Positions 53,195 to 62,802 of a stretch of DNA of 64,000 nt are shown piece by piece. The notes beneath the pieces are model-generated. The model saw nothing but the letters and a program-made list of their open reading frames with translations, had not been told where the DNA came from and searched no databases. Numbering within the stretch: position 1 is the first letter of the stretch; each line of letters begins with the position of its first letter. The translations under genes were made by a program, and so were the position numbers. Source of the DNA: Neurospora tetraspora (lineage: Eukaryota; Ascomycota; Sordariomycetes; Sordariales; Sordariaceae); contig NW_026944385.1 of assembly GCF_033439725.1 (NCBI RefSeq), positions 682,001 through 746,000 on the forward strand. The letters are read 5' to 3'.

Positions 53195-53890
53195 ATGGAC
53201 TCAACCATTGCAGTCACCCAGCGCCTTGACAGGCTAAGCATTGCCGCCAATGCCCCCTCTCGTCCCGCAGAGATTCTCAACGAAGCCTCAGCTCCCCATG
53301 GACCTTCCTTGAGCATCGTTAACCAACCCGTTGTCTCTTCTGAGACTTCAACTCAAGCTCCGGCATCTCACACCTTCCAGCGTCAGACCGCAACCGCCGG
53401 CATCACCACCCAGGACTCTGACGACGATGTCATCATGAGTGACGAGATCATCACCGCCACCAGAAACCTGTCACTCCAGAACAGGCCACTCCACCTCCAG
53501 AACCGCCGGGCCTTGGAGGCACACGGCCGCCAGCATGCCGAGTGGTCTCGTCTGTGCAACAGAAATCGGCACGGCACTGTCTCCATTGCCATGATCAACA
53601 TCCGCGCACGCCAGGCCTCCCAAGCTCGCCCTCGCCCTCGCCCCTTCCGCCAGGCCCGCGAGGAAGCCCCTCGCTTCTTCAGGCAGTGCGCCCAGATTGA
53701 AAACCGCCAGACCCGCAGAGCCCACCACCATCGGCCTCAGACTCAGACTCCCGTCAACACGCGTGTACAGTCAAACTGCGAGACGGGCATCACGAGAGAA
53801 GAGCACCATCGCAACTTGGTTCGGGCGCAGCTTAGATATCGCCAACAGATCAGGTTAGTTTCAGCCATTGCTGCCAGGGCTGAGCATTGA
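53195..53890 (+). CDS. B5: orphan family-B protein
   Basis: 231 aa, single exon, ATG 53195 (ATGGACTCAACC), opening MDSTIAVTQRLDRLSIAAN. A Ser/Thr/Ala-rich segment follows with an internal acidic motif (DSDDDVIMSDE) that resembles the terminal tails of B8-B10. Then comes a long Arg/His/Gln-rich basic part (NRRALEAHGRQHAEWSRLCN, then RPRPRPFRQAREEAPRFFRQ), ending LRYRQQIRLVSAIAARAEH. Its 3' flank (54100-54330) is homologous to that of B6, which makes B5-B6-B7 successive tandem units. Composition suggests a nucleic-acid-binding or nuclear protein, but no domain is recognised. Confidence 0.75.
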   Translation: MDSTIAVTQRLDRLSIAANAPSRPAEILNEASAPHGPSLSIVNQPVVSSETSTQAPASHTFQRQTATAGITTQDSDDDVIMSDEIITATRNLSLQNRPLHLQNRRALEAHGRQHAEWSRLCNRNRHGTVSIAMINIRARQASQARPRPRPFRQAREEAPRFFRQCAQIENRQTRRAHHHRPQTQTPVNTRVQSNCETGITREEHHRNLVRAQLRYRQQIRLVSAIAARAEH

Positions 53891-55077
53891 GATCAGTTTG
53901 CGGAGGGGAGCGAGTTGAGGAGGAGGAAGTGAGTGGGGTGTGACAGCAGGCTGAGGACGTGGTGGAAAGGTTTGATGCAAGTCACTGGGGGGTTCAGAAG
54001 AGGGTGGGAGAATCAATCGGGGGTAACTAGCTGGCGGGGTTTGGGGACGGAAAGGGTATGGAGTTACTGGCTTTGGGTTTGCAATTGGCGTTGAGCGATA
54101 TCATGAGGGTTATGTTGAGCAAATTGGAGGTTTATCACAGCAAGATTGCACATATGGATGTTGCGGAATGGAATTGAAACATGCAGGTGAGCATCGCGAC
54201 GGCGTTGTGGATTGAGCGCGGGGTTTCTGTTTCTGTTTTCTGGGCTACCAAAGTTGTTGAACATTTTCTGGCCTTCAGAACTCTTTACATAGCTCATTCA
54301 ACTTGGCTTTGCGATGATGAGGTACACATACAACAAGAACATTGAATGCAATGGGGCTAGAAGAAAATCTGATGCAAAACACAACGTGATTCCAAACTGA
54401 CTTTTTCGCGAATGCAGAACTCGCCAACAAGGCGCAAATGGAAAGAAGGGGCACGCAATTTACCCTGTTGAGCAAGATGTTACCTTGGCATTTTGGTCGA
54501 TCCACACATGGATCACTCATGTATATCGAGGGTTCTCCCACCCTCTCCTTGTCCGTCCTTCTTCTTGCTCCTTCAGTCAACAAGTTCACCAGCATTCTTT
54601 GCATCTCTTGTGCCCTCGTGTTTACATCCACTCCGTTCACTTCGACATACCCAACCCCTAGTCCCCTACGCAGGGCAAAGTCAGGAGGCGTTTCAAGCCA
54701 TGACGCCCTGACGGGTATGCCCTAACATGCCGCCGGCAAAAGCTGTAAATACCCTTGCACTGGATCAAGGCTGTGGTGACGTACTTCGTGCCCATCTACA
54801 TTCAGATGAAATCTGCCTGAGTGAATAAGTACACTCAATAGCCAAACTACGTGCGCGTTCTTATTGATGCCTCTTGGCATCCATGGAGAACCTGAGGCAC
54901 CTGTCCACAAAAGGAGGATAAAACGCTCCCACTTTCTTCCTTTTTGAAATCTCATCCCATGCTTTGCAACTCCCTTCATCGAGGATTTTCACACTACCGC
55001 ATCTTTCCTTGTACATCCCACCTTCAGCACTACGGAAAACCCACTACTCTCTTTCCAGTATTCCAACAAACATCGCA
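53891..55077. other. Duplicated flank: B5 3' end to B6 promoter
   Basis: 54100-54330 resembles 55790-56030, and 54716-55077 resembles 56305-56638. Frames within are short and not shared, so I call no gene. Confidence 0.6.
54716..54747 (+). promoter_or_regulatory. Conserved upstream block of B6
   Basis: 32 bp beginning TATGCCCTAACATGCCGCCG, identical to 56305-56336 upstream of B7. Located 362 nt before the B6 ATG. A TATA-like GAGGATAAAACGCT follows at 54914-54927. GCCGCCGGC is palindromic and a plausible factor site. Confidence 0.55.
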
Positions 55078-55578
55078 ATGGAGTCAACCGATCAAGTCAT
55101 CCACCTGCCCGAGAGCCCGAGCCTCGAGACAGGCATTGACCAGAGGCACGATTCATCTTCCACTCACATCTCCGTCACCGAGGTCATCCACTACACCTCC
55201 AGCGGCAGCACTACCCATTCAACCGGCCCAACCACTCCCCACGCCGCAGCCACCACCAGCTCCGGCACCGTCCTCGAATCCCGTCGCCAAGAGGCCTACA
55301 AAATCAACAGCAGCAACCAAGTCAACCTCGTTCGCGCCCAGGCTACCGCGCTCGGCCACGTTCACGTTCCTCCCCTTGTCTCCAGCTACCATGTGCAGTA
55401 CCGCGTCAAGGTCCACAACCGGCCTTACGTCGCGCAGCGCATCTGTTCTCTCCCCAAGTGTTTCAGGATGCAGAGCAAGCTGATATGTCGGAAAAACGAA
55501 ACCGACATGAAGACACACAAGCTGAATCGGTTGAGGGAGGCGAGGAGGGCTGCTATTATTGCTGTCATGTCTCCTTAG
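55078..55578 (+). CDS. B6: orphan family-B protein, truncated relative to B7
   Basis: 166 aa, ATG 55078, starting MESTDQVIHLPESPSLETG. It matches B7 through THISVTEVIHYTSSGSTT and RRQEAYKINSSNQVNLVRAQ to ALGH, then diverges in a Tyr/Val/Arg-rich segment with CSLPKC and ICRK. It ends LREARRAAIIAVMSP before TAG 55576-55578. Beyond the stop the frame stays open and resembles the C-terminus of B7 (SREWEFWEVV against RERDFWRAVA), so the stop appears to have cut off about 40 family residues. It may be a shortened functional protein or an early pseudogene. Confidence 0.65.
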   Translation: MESTDQVIHLPESPSLETGIDQRHDSSSTHISVTEVIHYTSSGSTTHSTGPTTPHAAATTSSGTVLESRRQEAYKINSSNQVNLVRAQATALGHVHVPPLVSSYHVQYRVKVHNRPYVAQRICSLPKCFRMQSKLICRKNETDMKTHKLNRLREARRAAIIAVMSP

Positions 55579-56638
55579 GAGAGCAGAAAGATCGCGGGGG
55601 AGAAGGACAGGCGGGTTTCACGGGAGTGGGAGTTTTGGGAAGTGGTGATTGGTGAGGAGGGTGGGGATGACTGGGCTGGTGAGGCAAAGGCACTTGGAGG
55701 AGTGGGTGGTGAGGTATGGGTGAGGTGGCATGTGGTGAGGGTTTAAACCAGCATTGAGGTGGCTACACAAGATTGTGTCGAGAGAATGGAAGGTTTATTT
55801 TATCACTGCAAGACTGTGCATACGGGTGTTACGGGGTGGTATTGATATAAGCAGCATCGCGATGGCGTTATGAAGTGAGAGCTGGAGTTGCACGTTGCTG
55901 GGCATTCAGATTGATCTTACCCATCTTCTGGCCTTCTAACCAGCAACTCTTGTACACAGCTCTGTCAACTTGGCTTTGTGATGATGAAATACACGGCATA
56001 CAACGAAAACATTGATCCTACCTAGCGGGGCAGGGAGATATGCAAACACAGGGTGATTCCAAACTGACGCTTTCACAATTCACCAATCTAGCCAACAATG
56101 CGCAAGCGGCAATGAGGAGCAAGCAATTCTGTTGGTGATACGTGCCCTGGGCGCCCAGTCACTGGGCTTGCCATTCACTGGCACTCCTTTCCTGGGTATT
56201 TAGGCTGCCCTGTTTCTGTTCAGGTTTCTCCTCTCCCGTTACCACTGTAAAATGAAGCCTTTTCCTGTCGTCGTCTTCCGTCTCCAACAAATTCATCCAA
56301 ACCCTATGCCCTAACATGCCGCCGGCAAAAGCTGTATATACCCCTTCACTGATATGGATTCAGGTTGCGGTGACGTATATACCAGTCTACATTCGGACGG
56401 AATCTGAGTAAATGGCATTCACTGAATGCCCAAACGGCGTGCAGGTTCCGATTGATGCCAAGACGCATCAGTCGGCAGACACCTGCCAACCAACCGAGGA
56501 TAAAACGCTTTCGGTCTTTCCCTTTAGCGATTTCTCCCCCTACTTTCAAACCGCCTCTTTCCTTGCAAATCGCACCTGCAGCACCGCGGCAGACGCATCA
56601 CATTCTCTCTTCCAGGCGAACGCCCGTCCAAAAACGCA
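55579..56638. other. Duplicated flank: B6 3' end to B7 promoter
   Basis: Includes the residual homologous frame just after the B6 stop, then the 55790-56030 and 56305-56638 flank copies. No other gene. Confidence 0.6.
56305..56336 (+). promoter_or_regulatory. Conserved upstream block of B7
   Basis: Identical 32-bp partner of 54716-54747, 334 nt before the B7 ATG, followed by CGGTGACGTA in both copies and by GAGGATAAAACGCT at 56506-56519 (TATA-like). Confidence 0.55.
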
Positions 56639-57274
56639 ATGGAGTCAACCAACCAAGTCGCCCATGAGCTCGAGGGCCTGACTCTTGACACGGGCACTAC
56701 TACCCATGCCGCTTCTTCGACTCACATCTCCGCCATCGAGGTCGTCCACAATGCCTCCGGCAGCACTACAGGTACCTCGATTAACTCTACCCATTCTGCC
56801 AGCGACAACACTCCCCACGTCGCAAACACCACCGGCTCCGGTGCCACCTCAACTACCACCAACAACACCCACTTGGCGCACCTCCGTCGCCAGGACGCCT
56901 ACAGAGTCAACACCAACAAGCAGGCCAACCTCACCCGCGCCCAGGCTATCGCGCTCGGACATGCCCCTCCCCGTGTTGCCAACCACCGCGCCAACCTCCG
57001 TAACCGGCTCCACTACGAGCAGCGCCTTCAGGCCATTCGCAGGGCTATACACCAGGTCAATCATCAGGTCAACAGACCCACAGTCAATATGTTGAGGCAG
57101 CTTGAGGCGAGACAGAGAGCCCCCGTCATCCAAGTTGTCATGACCCCTGAGCAGAGGGCCGCAGCGGTAAGAGCCGAGAGAGAGCGCGACTTCTGGCGTG
57201 CGGTAGCGGAGGTGGGGATGACTCATCTTGTCGGGCAGAGGGAATTGGATGAGTGGATGGCGAAGTATGAGTGA
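56639..57274 (+). CDS. B7: orphan family-B protein
   Basis: 211 aa, single exon, ATG 56639 (GCAATGGAGTCAACC), starting MESTNQVAHELEGLTLDTG. The Ser/Thr/Asn-rich region contains SSTHISAIEVVHNASGSTT as in B6. Next is RRQDAYRVNTNKQANLTRAQ, then a basic Arg/His/Asn helix region (RLHYEQRLQAIRRAIHQVNH) and a C-terminus MTPEQRAAAVRAERERDFWR ending ELDEWMAKYE. It is the complete member of the B6/B7 pair. Its tail is charged but lacks the terminal MEE. Function unknown. Confidence 0.8.
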   Translation: MESTNQVAHELEGLTLDTGTTTHAASSTHISAIEVVHNASGSTTGTSINSTHSASDNTPHVANTTGSGATSTTTNNTHLAHLRRQDAYRVNTNKQANLTRAQAIALGHAPPRVANHRANLRNRLHYEQRLQAIRRAIHQVNHQVNRPTVNMLRQLEARQRAPVIQVVMTPEQRAAAVRAERERDFWRAVAEVGMTHLVGQRELDEWMAKYE

Positions 57275-57779
57275 GGAGGGGACTGGAGATGGCGGTTGTG
57301 GCTGGTGGGGTGCCCCGATTCGCGAGGGAGGTTGGTGATGGGGGAATGGTGGGATTGAGGGAAAGGTGAAGGAGCCGGAGGGGCAGTGGTTGCAAGCCGT
57401 CGGCACGGTGGAGGATTGCATGACGAACAGTGCCTTCGAGGGTTTACAGGCTGAAGATGGATCAGGGTTATCGACGATTGCAGTAGACTTCTGCATGTAG
57501 GCCCGCAGCTTCGGATATAGAGGTACTTCAGGAAGCACGGAATCAGGGAATGCGGCAAAGCGGCGAAGTATCGCACAGCAAATGCACCCTTCGCTGTGCG
57601 TGGTCATCACGACTTCGCATGCAGACTCCATAGCAGAAACCAAGCGAAACACATAAATACATGCGTTCGCCCTCTTGAACTTGTCCCTTTGCAAATTCTT
57701 TCTTTACACAACAACGTCCCTAGCAGGTGCTTTCTACCGTATCGGCGAAACCAACTACCTCGAGTCAAGCGCAGTCATT
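57275..57779. other. Intergenic, B8 promoter
   Basis: TATA-like CACATAAATACA at 57650-57661, about 125 nt before the B8 start. An antisense frame (56849-57694) is a shadow. Confidence 0.5.
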
Positions 57780-58448
57780 ATGGAACAAGTCAAGATGAAC
57801 AGCGCGAACAACGAAGTCGTCCAACAAATGGAGCGTCTCAGCATCAACAAAGTCCAGACACCGGAGACCGCCTTGAGCCTCGCCTCCCTCCATATCAGCC
57901 ATCACAACCATCCTAATGGCTTTGCTGCCGCCTCTGGCTCCGAGGCTGAAGCTCCATCCACACAAAGCTCTCCCATCCGGCCCTCTACCTCCGCCACAGA
58001 CGCAACCAAGGACATAGACATGGCGAACACCACTTCCAGCGGAAGTCCAGTCAATCCACACAACGTAACCAAGACCTCTACTCGCCCTCATCAAGTTCCG
58101 ACTCACCCGGAACTGGAAACCCGGTTCTACTACCACAAGTGTTACCTCGAAGCCCGCCTCCAGGCATGCCAAACCCGGGTCCATCTGGGAGCCAGAAAAG
58201 ACGCGATGGAGCTTGCGAAGACAGATATTCCCAGGGCTATACTGGAATACTTTGAGGCGCTGAGGAAGCTTGCGAAGAGAGATACTGCCAGGGCTAGACT
58301 GGAATTAGTGGAATACTTTCTAGCGCTGAGGGAGCTTGGGAGGGTAGCGGGAGAAGACATCACGAAGGAGATGTGGGAGATATCAGGCTTGATGACAGAA
58401 GAGGCGGTGTTGGGAGATATCCCAGACGACACTATGATGGAAGAGTAG
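57780..58448 (+). CDS. B8: orphan family-B protein with internal duplication and MEE tail
   Basis: 222 aa from ATG 57780. A second ATG at 57795 would give MNSANNEVVQQMERLSINK, which is the family signature, so either may be used. The middle is Ser/Thr/Pro-rich. The C-terminal half is helical and contains a direct duplication (ELAKTDIPRAILEYFEALRK and LAKRDTARARLELVEYF with LALRE), visible in DNA at 58210-58268 and 58269-58333. It ends GDIPDDTMMEE. Lies in the same orientation as B5-B11. Function unknown. Confidence 0.75.
   Translation: MEQVKMNSANNEVVQQMERLSINKVQTPETALSLASLHISHHNHPNGFAAASGSEAEAPSTQSSPIRPSTSATDATKDIDMANTTSSGSPVNPHNVTKTSTRPHQVPTHPELETRFYYHKCYLEARLQACQTRVHLGARKDAMELAKTDIPRAILEYFEALRKLAKRDTARARLELVEYFLALRELGRVAGEDITKEMWEISGLMTEEAVLGDIPDDTMMEE
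58210..58333 (+). repeat. Direct duplication within B8
   Basis: Two units of about 59 and 65 bp beginning GCTTGCGAAGA and ending GCGCTGAGG, with a 6-bp insertion in the second. Confidence 0.8.
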
Positions 58449-59175
58449 GCAGGATGTCAGGGCGAGAAGGAAGCGAAAGGCAGGATGGGGACGCAACGGA
58501 AAGGGACTCAAGTTGGATGACGATGTATTGGCAATGACTGTACCCTAGCAGGTAGCTATGACAATCGAGCTTCCAACGCAGCGCGAAGTATGAAGTGGAA
58601 GGAAAAGACTAGGATCTAGATTGATCAATGATGGAGGGTTTGGCCAGACAAATACAAAGTTGCCTAACTTAGGGTCATTCCTGAATCTCAATGTACCTCT
58701 ATGTGTTGTTTCTAACGGTTGGTGGCCCTATTATAGGCTCCTTTTAGCAATTCAATGACCGATGTTCAGACTTCCCAATATTAGCACTGAGTTGATGGAA
58801 CGGGTGGACGGGTAGGCAATAGAACCAAAAGGATCCTGCAAACGAGCCACACGTGGCGAAAATACTATTTACCAGATCCGGGTTCCGGTACGTACTTCAA
58901 CCTTGCACTATCAGAACCTGAACGCCGAACGTATTGCGTCAGCTTTTGGCTTTGTGACTCCACCAAGGGGTTTACCATTCACTCTTTGCCTAGCCAAACG
59001 TATAGATACCGCATCAACTCTCGAAATTGAACTTTCCTTTCTTCTCCTCTTCACAACTTTCGCGGTCCTGATTCGAAGCCACAGCAAGAATCAACAGCCC
59101 AATATCCTTTCATCGTCGCAGAAAAGGAACTCACTCACCATTCTCGCAACAGTCCCGCGATAATATCGAGTCAAG
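58449..59175. other. Intergenic between B8 and B9
   Basis: Non-coding; possible TATA-like GTATAGATA near 58999. Nothing else seen. Confidence 0.5.
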
Positions 59176-59940
59176 ATGGAGCCCACCAGTACCAGCAAGT
59201 TTGCCACCGAGATGGCCCACGGCATGCAGGCGCTCAGCATTACCCCAAACCAGTCGGCCATCAAGTCTCCCAAATCTGGTCATAATGTCGCTGTTCGCTC
59301 TGCTCTGAGCGACCCTGGACCGTCTACAATGCACTCTCAAAGCTCGCCCCTGCGACCGTCCACCCAAACCACCGAGCCGACCATGCCCGGCCCGTCCAGC
59401 AGCCCCGCGGGACCAAAGGTCAACATCACATTTATCCACCCATCTCGAGCCCAGGAGGCTGAGCACTTCCCTCACATTTGCCAACACCCCCATCCGTTTC
59501 CAGGGCATTACAAGACCCACCGGCATCGCCCTATCTCCCAATCCGCCCGCGATCGCCCTTGCGAGAAGCACACCGCTGCTCAACACCACATGCGCAACCG
59601 CCACTCGACTTTAATGGCTATGGGTGGGAACATGGACCATCCGCTTCCCAAGCATTGTATTCGCAATAGAATGAAGCTCGAACACATGAGAGAGCAGCGC
59701 AGAGATCTGATTGCCAAACTTCGTGCGCACATCAACGTCAGAGTGGACACCCTCAACCAAGAATTGACCTTGTGCTCTTTGTCTTCTCTTTCTTTGACGG
59801 AAGAGCCGAAGAAGACCTTATCTGCTCCTGAAGACGATTTGGAGCATTTACTGGCGGGAATTCGAGAGAGAACTGGTTTGATGAGGGAGGACGCGTCCGT
59901 GGGGGGTAGTGGTGAGGATGAGGATGTCATGGAGGAGTGA
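59176..59940 (+). CDS. B9: orphan family-B protein, His-rich, MEE tail
   Basis: 254 aa, single exon, ATG 59176, starting MEPTSTSKFATEMAHGMQAL followed by SITPNQ, a variant of the signature with a small insertion. Next a Ser/Pro/Thr-rich part (STMHSQSSPLRPSTQTTEPT), then a His/Arg/Pro-rich segment (HFPHICQHPHPFPGHYKTHR) with a Cys-His pattern too irregular for a zinc finger. A helical region follows (RMKLEHMREQRRDLIAKLRA, then HINVRVDTLNQEL). The end is GSGEDEDVMEE. Function unknown. Confidence 0.75.
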   Translation: MEPTSTSKFATEMAHGMQALSITPNQSAIKSPKSGHNVAVRSALSDPGPSTMHSQSSPLRPSTQTTEPTMPGPSSSPAGPKVNITFIHPSRAQEAEHFPHICQHPHPFPGHYKTHRHRPISQSARDRPCEKHTAAQHHMRNRHSTLMAMGGNMDHPLPKHCIRNRMKLEHMREQRRDLIAKLRAHINVRVDTLNQELTLCSLSSLSLTEEPKKTLSAPEDDLEHLLAGIRERTGLMREDASVGGSGEDEDVMEE

Positions 59941-60537
59941 ACAGGATCGCCAGAGTTGTACATCAGAGGAGGGCAAGAGGCATACAGAACGCAGACAGGG
60001 TCAAGCACAGCAGGAGTACACGACAAGGAATAAAGGAATAGCAGGACAACTATGATGAATCTCTTCAAGGTGGTATCTCAGAACGAAGCAGGGACGACAT
60101 GTGACCAAATGGTTGATGATGCAAATGGAAGTCAAGCTCCAGTCGCGAGAGGACAGGAGGTAATCCTTGAGATACTTGTTAGTTACCTCTACCTATGATC
60201 TTAATGAGCAACTTCGGTCCTGGAGATATGATGGAGTGAATTTGCACATAACTCATGTATTTTTTCCATCAACTGAAGTTTCTGCACCGTGGGTGCTTCT
60301 ACGCATCATGGGATGGAATACTGGTGCCCTAGGTAGGCATCTAATTGTATCAGCCACAGGGCTTGGAACATGGCCATCCTTCCCCTCCACAGATTCTTTC
60401 TATTCTTCCTGCTAAAACCATTGTTGATACCGCTCCTGTTCTCGGCATAATCCCGACAGGAATCACGCCAAACCAAGCTGCTCAACCCTGCAGCCTTTCA
60501 GCTCCCTCTAGAAGATCCGTCATCAAGAACAAACGCA
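59941..60537. other. Intergenic between B9 and B10
   Basis: No feature beyond the 5' flank of B10. Confidence 0.5.
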
Positions 60538-61176
60538 ATGGACTCGACAAAAGAAGTTGTTCAGAAGCTGGCCAAGCTCAACATCGACCCTCCCATGCGA
60601 GCACCGATTCAAGACGTCAACGCCTCCCACCCACCTAGTTCAAACCGCACTCCTTATGGTCTTTATGGCCAGTCTTTTGGCCAAACACAGAACACGGAAG
60701 TCGACCTCAACGACAAAAGCACTAAGCCAGAAACTACCCCCATCGCCGCCCCTTTCACAGCATCCACCGGCCCTCAGAGCCCCGACAACATCCCCTTACG
60801 CAAGCCCCTAAAGACCATATCCCGTAACCTCGCCGAAAGCCTTGCCAGGAGCGGCAACACCAACAACCCCAGCCACAGAACCACCAGCATCACCAAATGC
60901 CGTGACAGAATGAGGATGGGCGTCGACAAATTTCTTCGACGCGATGCATCTAAAGGGCTCAAGCGTTGGTTGAAGGAGAAGGAGAGGCGCCATGACAGGA
61001 GGGCCACGAGGGCCCATAGAGGTGGTGCCATTAGTGAGGGCCTGAGGAAAAGGCTGGGGTTGAAGAGGGAGGGGGCTAGTTTGGGGGTTATCAACGAGGA
61101 GGAAGAGGAGGGGGAGGAGGATGTGAAGATGGAGGAGGGTATGGAGATGGAGGAGGATACGGTGATGACGGATTGA
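60538..61176 (+). CDS. B10: orphan family-B protein, acidic tail
   Basis: 212 aa, single exon, ATG 60538 (CGCAATGGACTCGACA), starting MDSTKEVVQKLAKLNIDPP, the cleanest copy of the signature. The middle is Ser/Thr/Pro/Asn-rich. A strongly basic helix region follows (KCRDRMRMGVDKFLRRDASK, then GLKRWLKEKERRHDRRATRA). The tail is highly acidic (NEEEEEGEEDVKMEEGMEME) and ends EEDTVMTD. The basic-then-acidic architecture recurs in B8-B11. Function unknown. Confidence 0.8.
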   Translation: MDSTKEVVQKLAKLNIDPPMRAPIQDVNASHPPSSNRTPYGLYGQSFGQTQNTEVDLNDKSTKPETTPIAAPFTASTGPQSPDNIPLRKPLKTISRNLAESLARSGNTNNPSHRTTSITKCRDRMRMGVDKFLRRDASKGLKRWLKEKERRHDRRATRAHRGGAISEGLRKRLGLKREGASLGVINEEEEEGEEDVKMEEGMEMEEDTVMTD

Positions 61177-61797
61177 GGAGGTACGACAATGGTATGGTCA
61201 AGATATTCAGCAATAGCTCGAACCGAGACAGCGAGATGGCGGTTGAGACATCAAGTCCTCGGAAGGCTCCGCGAGCTGCTAGCCTGCTCCTAGTTGCCAG
61301 TGAATGGAATGAGAAGAAGAGAAGCTAGGGAACTAGGAAAAACACCACAACAATATTTCAGTAACGTACCTTCCGCTTTCGAAAGAAGAGAAGCAATCAA
61401 TGACTGGCCACTTGGATCATGACTTTACCTCTAGGCGTTAGCCTGGCAACCGGCAGCAGAAACCAAAGGAACATGGATTGCAAGCCTGTACCAAACCGAG
61501 CTGAGGAGAAGCACCAGGTTGACAAAGGTTGTGGGAATTGCGTCCTCTCAGCAGCTTCGGAGTCCCATTCACCGTATTTTCGTTAAGGTTCTACCCCATC
61601 TGCAAGGGCAGGTGAAGAGAAACGAGAACGCCAGTGAATCCCATTTCAAGGGCAGTTTCTTCCTCTTCAAAAACATCTTCCAGAGCAAGCCAGCTTGTAC
61701 TTCCTCCCACTCTTCAACCATTTCCAACAAGCGACCAGCGCATCGCTTTCCAATCAGTCAGACTTCTCCAACCGACAAGGACATAAATATACGCACC
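61177..61797. other. Intergenic between B10 and B11
   Basis: 5' flank of B11. The frame is open upstream of its ATG to 61519, but without a start codon. Confidence 0.5.
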
Positions 61798-62802
61798 ATG
61801 GATCCAGCGCATGATATCACCCAGAAAATGGAGGGCCTAACCATCAAGCCAAAAGTCCGAGCCATTACTCCTTACACCACCAACACCACCATGGAGTCAA
61901 CCCACCGAATTACCCAAGAGATGGAGGATATGATCCTCAATCCCAAAGCCCGGGTCGTCACGCCGTTTACGGCTACCACATCTTCGCACACTCAAAGTGT
62001 CGCCAGCCAACAACAACCCCAATCTTCACCCCCTGCCCCCTTCATCTTCGCAGCAGGCAACCCAACAGGCGGTTACGCCTACGCCACCAGCCCAACAGGC
62101 CTCACTTTCTCGAACCCCAATGCCGGAAGCAGCAGCGTCGCAGCTCCAAGCAACCACCAGTCCCAGTCCCAAGACTTCGACATAAATCACCTCCTCAACT
62201 GCGACGACCCCATCGGGTTTTACAAATTCAGCCTATACCACTCCAGCCAGCACCACTCCCCTTCTCACTCCCACTCCCACTCCCACGCCGTCAGTCACTC
62301 AGCCAGCAACCGCATCACCAAATCCCGCTCTGCTCCCTCCTTACGCAAGCGCTTCCACCAGGCTCGCCAGCCGGCAGGAATCATGACTCCCACCATGGGC
62401 ACCACAGTGCACAAAACAATGATCGAAAAGGTTCCCGGCACCACCAAAGTCATCTACACCACAACAGCGGAGAAAGAGGCAAAGGAGGAGGAGACGGACA
62501 GGATGACGATGGCCTTTTTCGGGCATTGTCTTCGGCGTACCAAAGAGAGAGTGGCTGCGGGAAAAGCTGCTGAAGCCGCGCGTCAGGCGCAGAAGCAGTC
62601 TGAGTCGGGAATGGGAGCTTGTGGAGAGGCTTGGATGCCGAGGGCGAAGATTAGTCGTACTTATGTCAATGGGGAGGGTGATGTTGTGGAAGAAAGTTGG
62701 GAGAAGACGACTTTTCCGAAATGGTCGTGGGAGGAGGCAAGTGATGATGGGGTAGATGCTGTGGAGGAGGAAGTTTGGGAGAAAGATGAGATGATGGAGT
62801 AA
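61798..62802 (+). CDS. B11: family-B protein with duplicated N-terminal signature
   Basis: 334 aa, ATG 61798. The signature occurs twice in tandem: MDPAHDITQKMEGLTIKPK at residue 1 and MESTHRITQEMEDMILNPK about 31 residues later, each followed by a related AxxTPxT stretch. The second start (ATGGAGTCAACC, 61891) is identical in DNA to those of B6 and B7 and could be an alternative start. Next is a Gln/Ser/Ala-rich region, a His-Ser repeat (HSPSHSHSHSHAVSHS), a basic patch and a Thr/Glu helix region with RRTKERVAAGKAAEAARQAQ. A Trp-containing acidic tail ends EKDEMME. Function unknown. Confidence 0.78.
   Translation: MDPAHDITQKMEGLTIKPKVRAITPYTTNTTMESTHRITQEMEDMILNPKARVVTPFTATTSSHTQSVASQQQPQSSPPAPFIFAAGNPTGGYAYATSPTGLTFSNPNAGSSSVAAPSNHQSQSQDFDINHLLNCDDPIGFYKFSLYHSSQHHSPSHSHSHSHAVSHSASNRITKSRSAPSLRKRFHQARQPAGIMTPTMGTTVHKTMIEKVPGTTKVIYTTTAEKEAKEEETDRMTMAFFGHCLRRTKERVAAGKAAEAARQAQKQSESGMGACGEAWMPRAKISRTYVNGEGDVVEESWEKTTFPKWSWEEASDDGVDAVEEEVWEKDEMME

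Noticed and set aside
59176-59940. Zinc finger in the His/Cys segment of B9
   Set aside because: Only one or two Cys and irregular spacing; no C2H2 or CCCH pattern.
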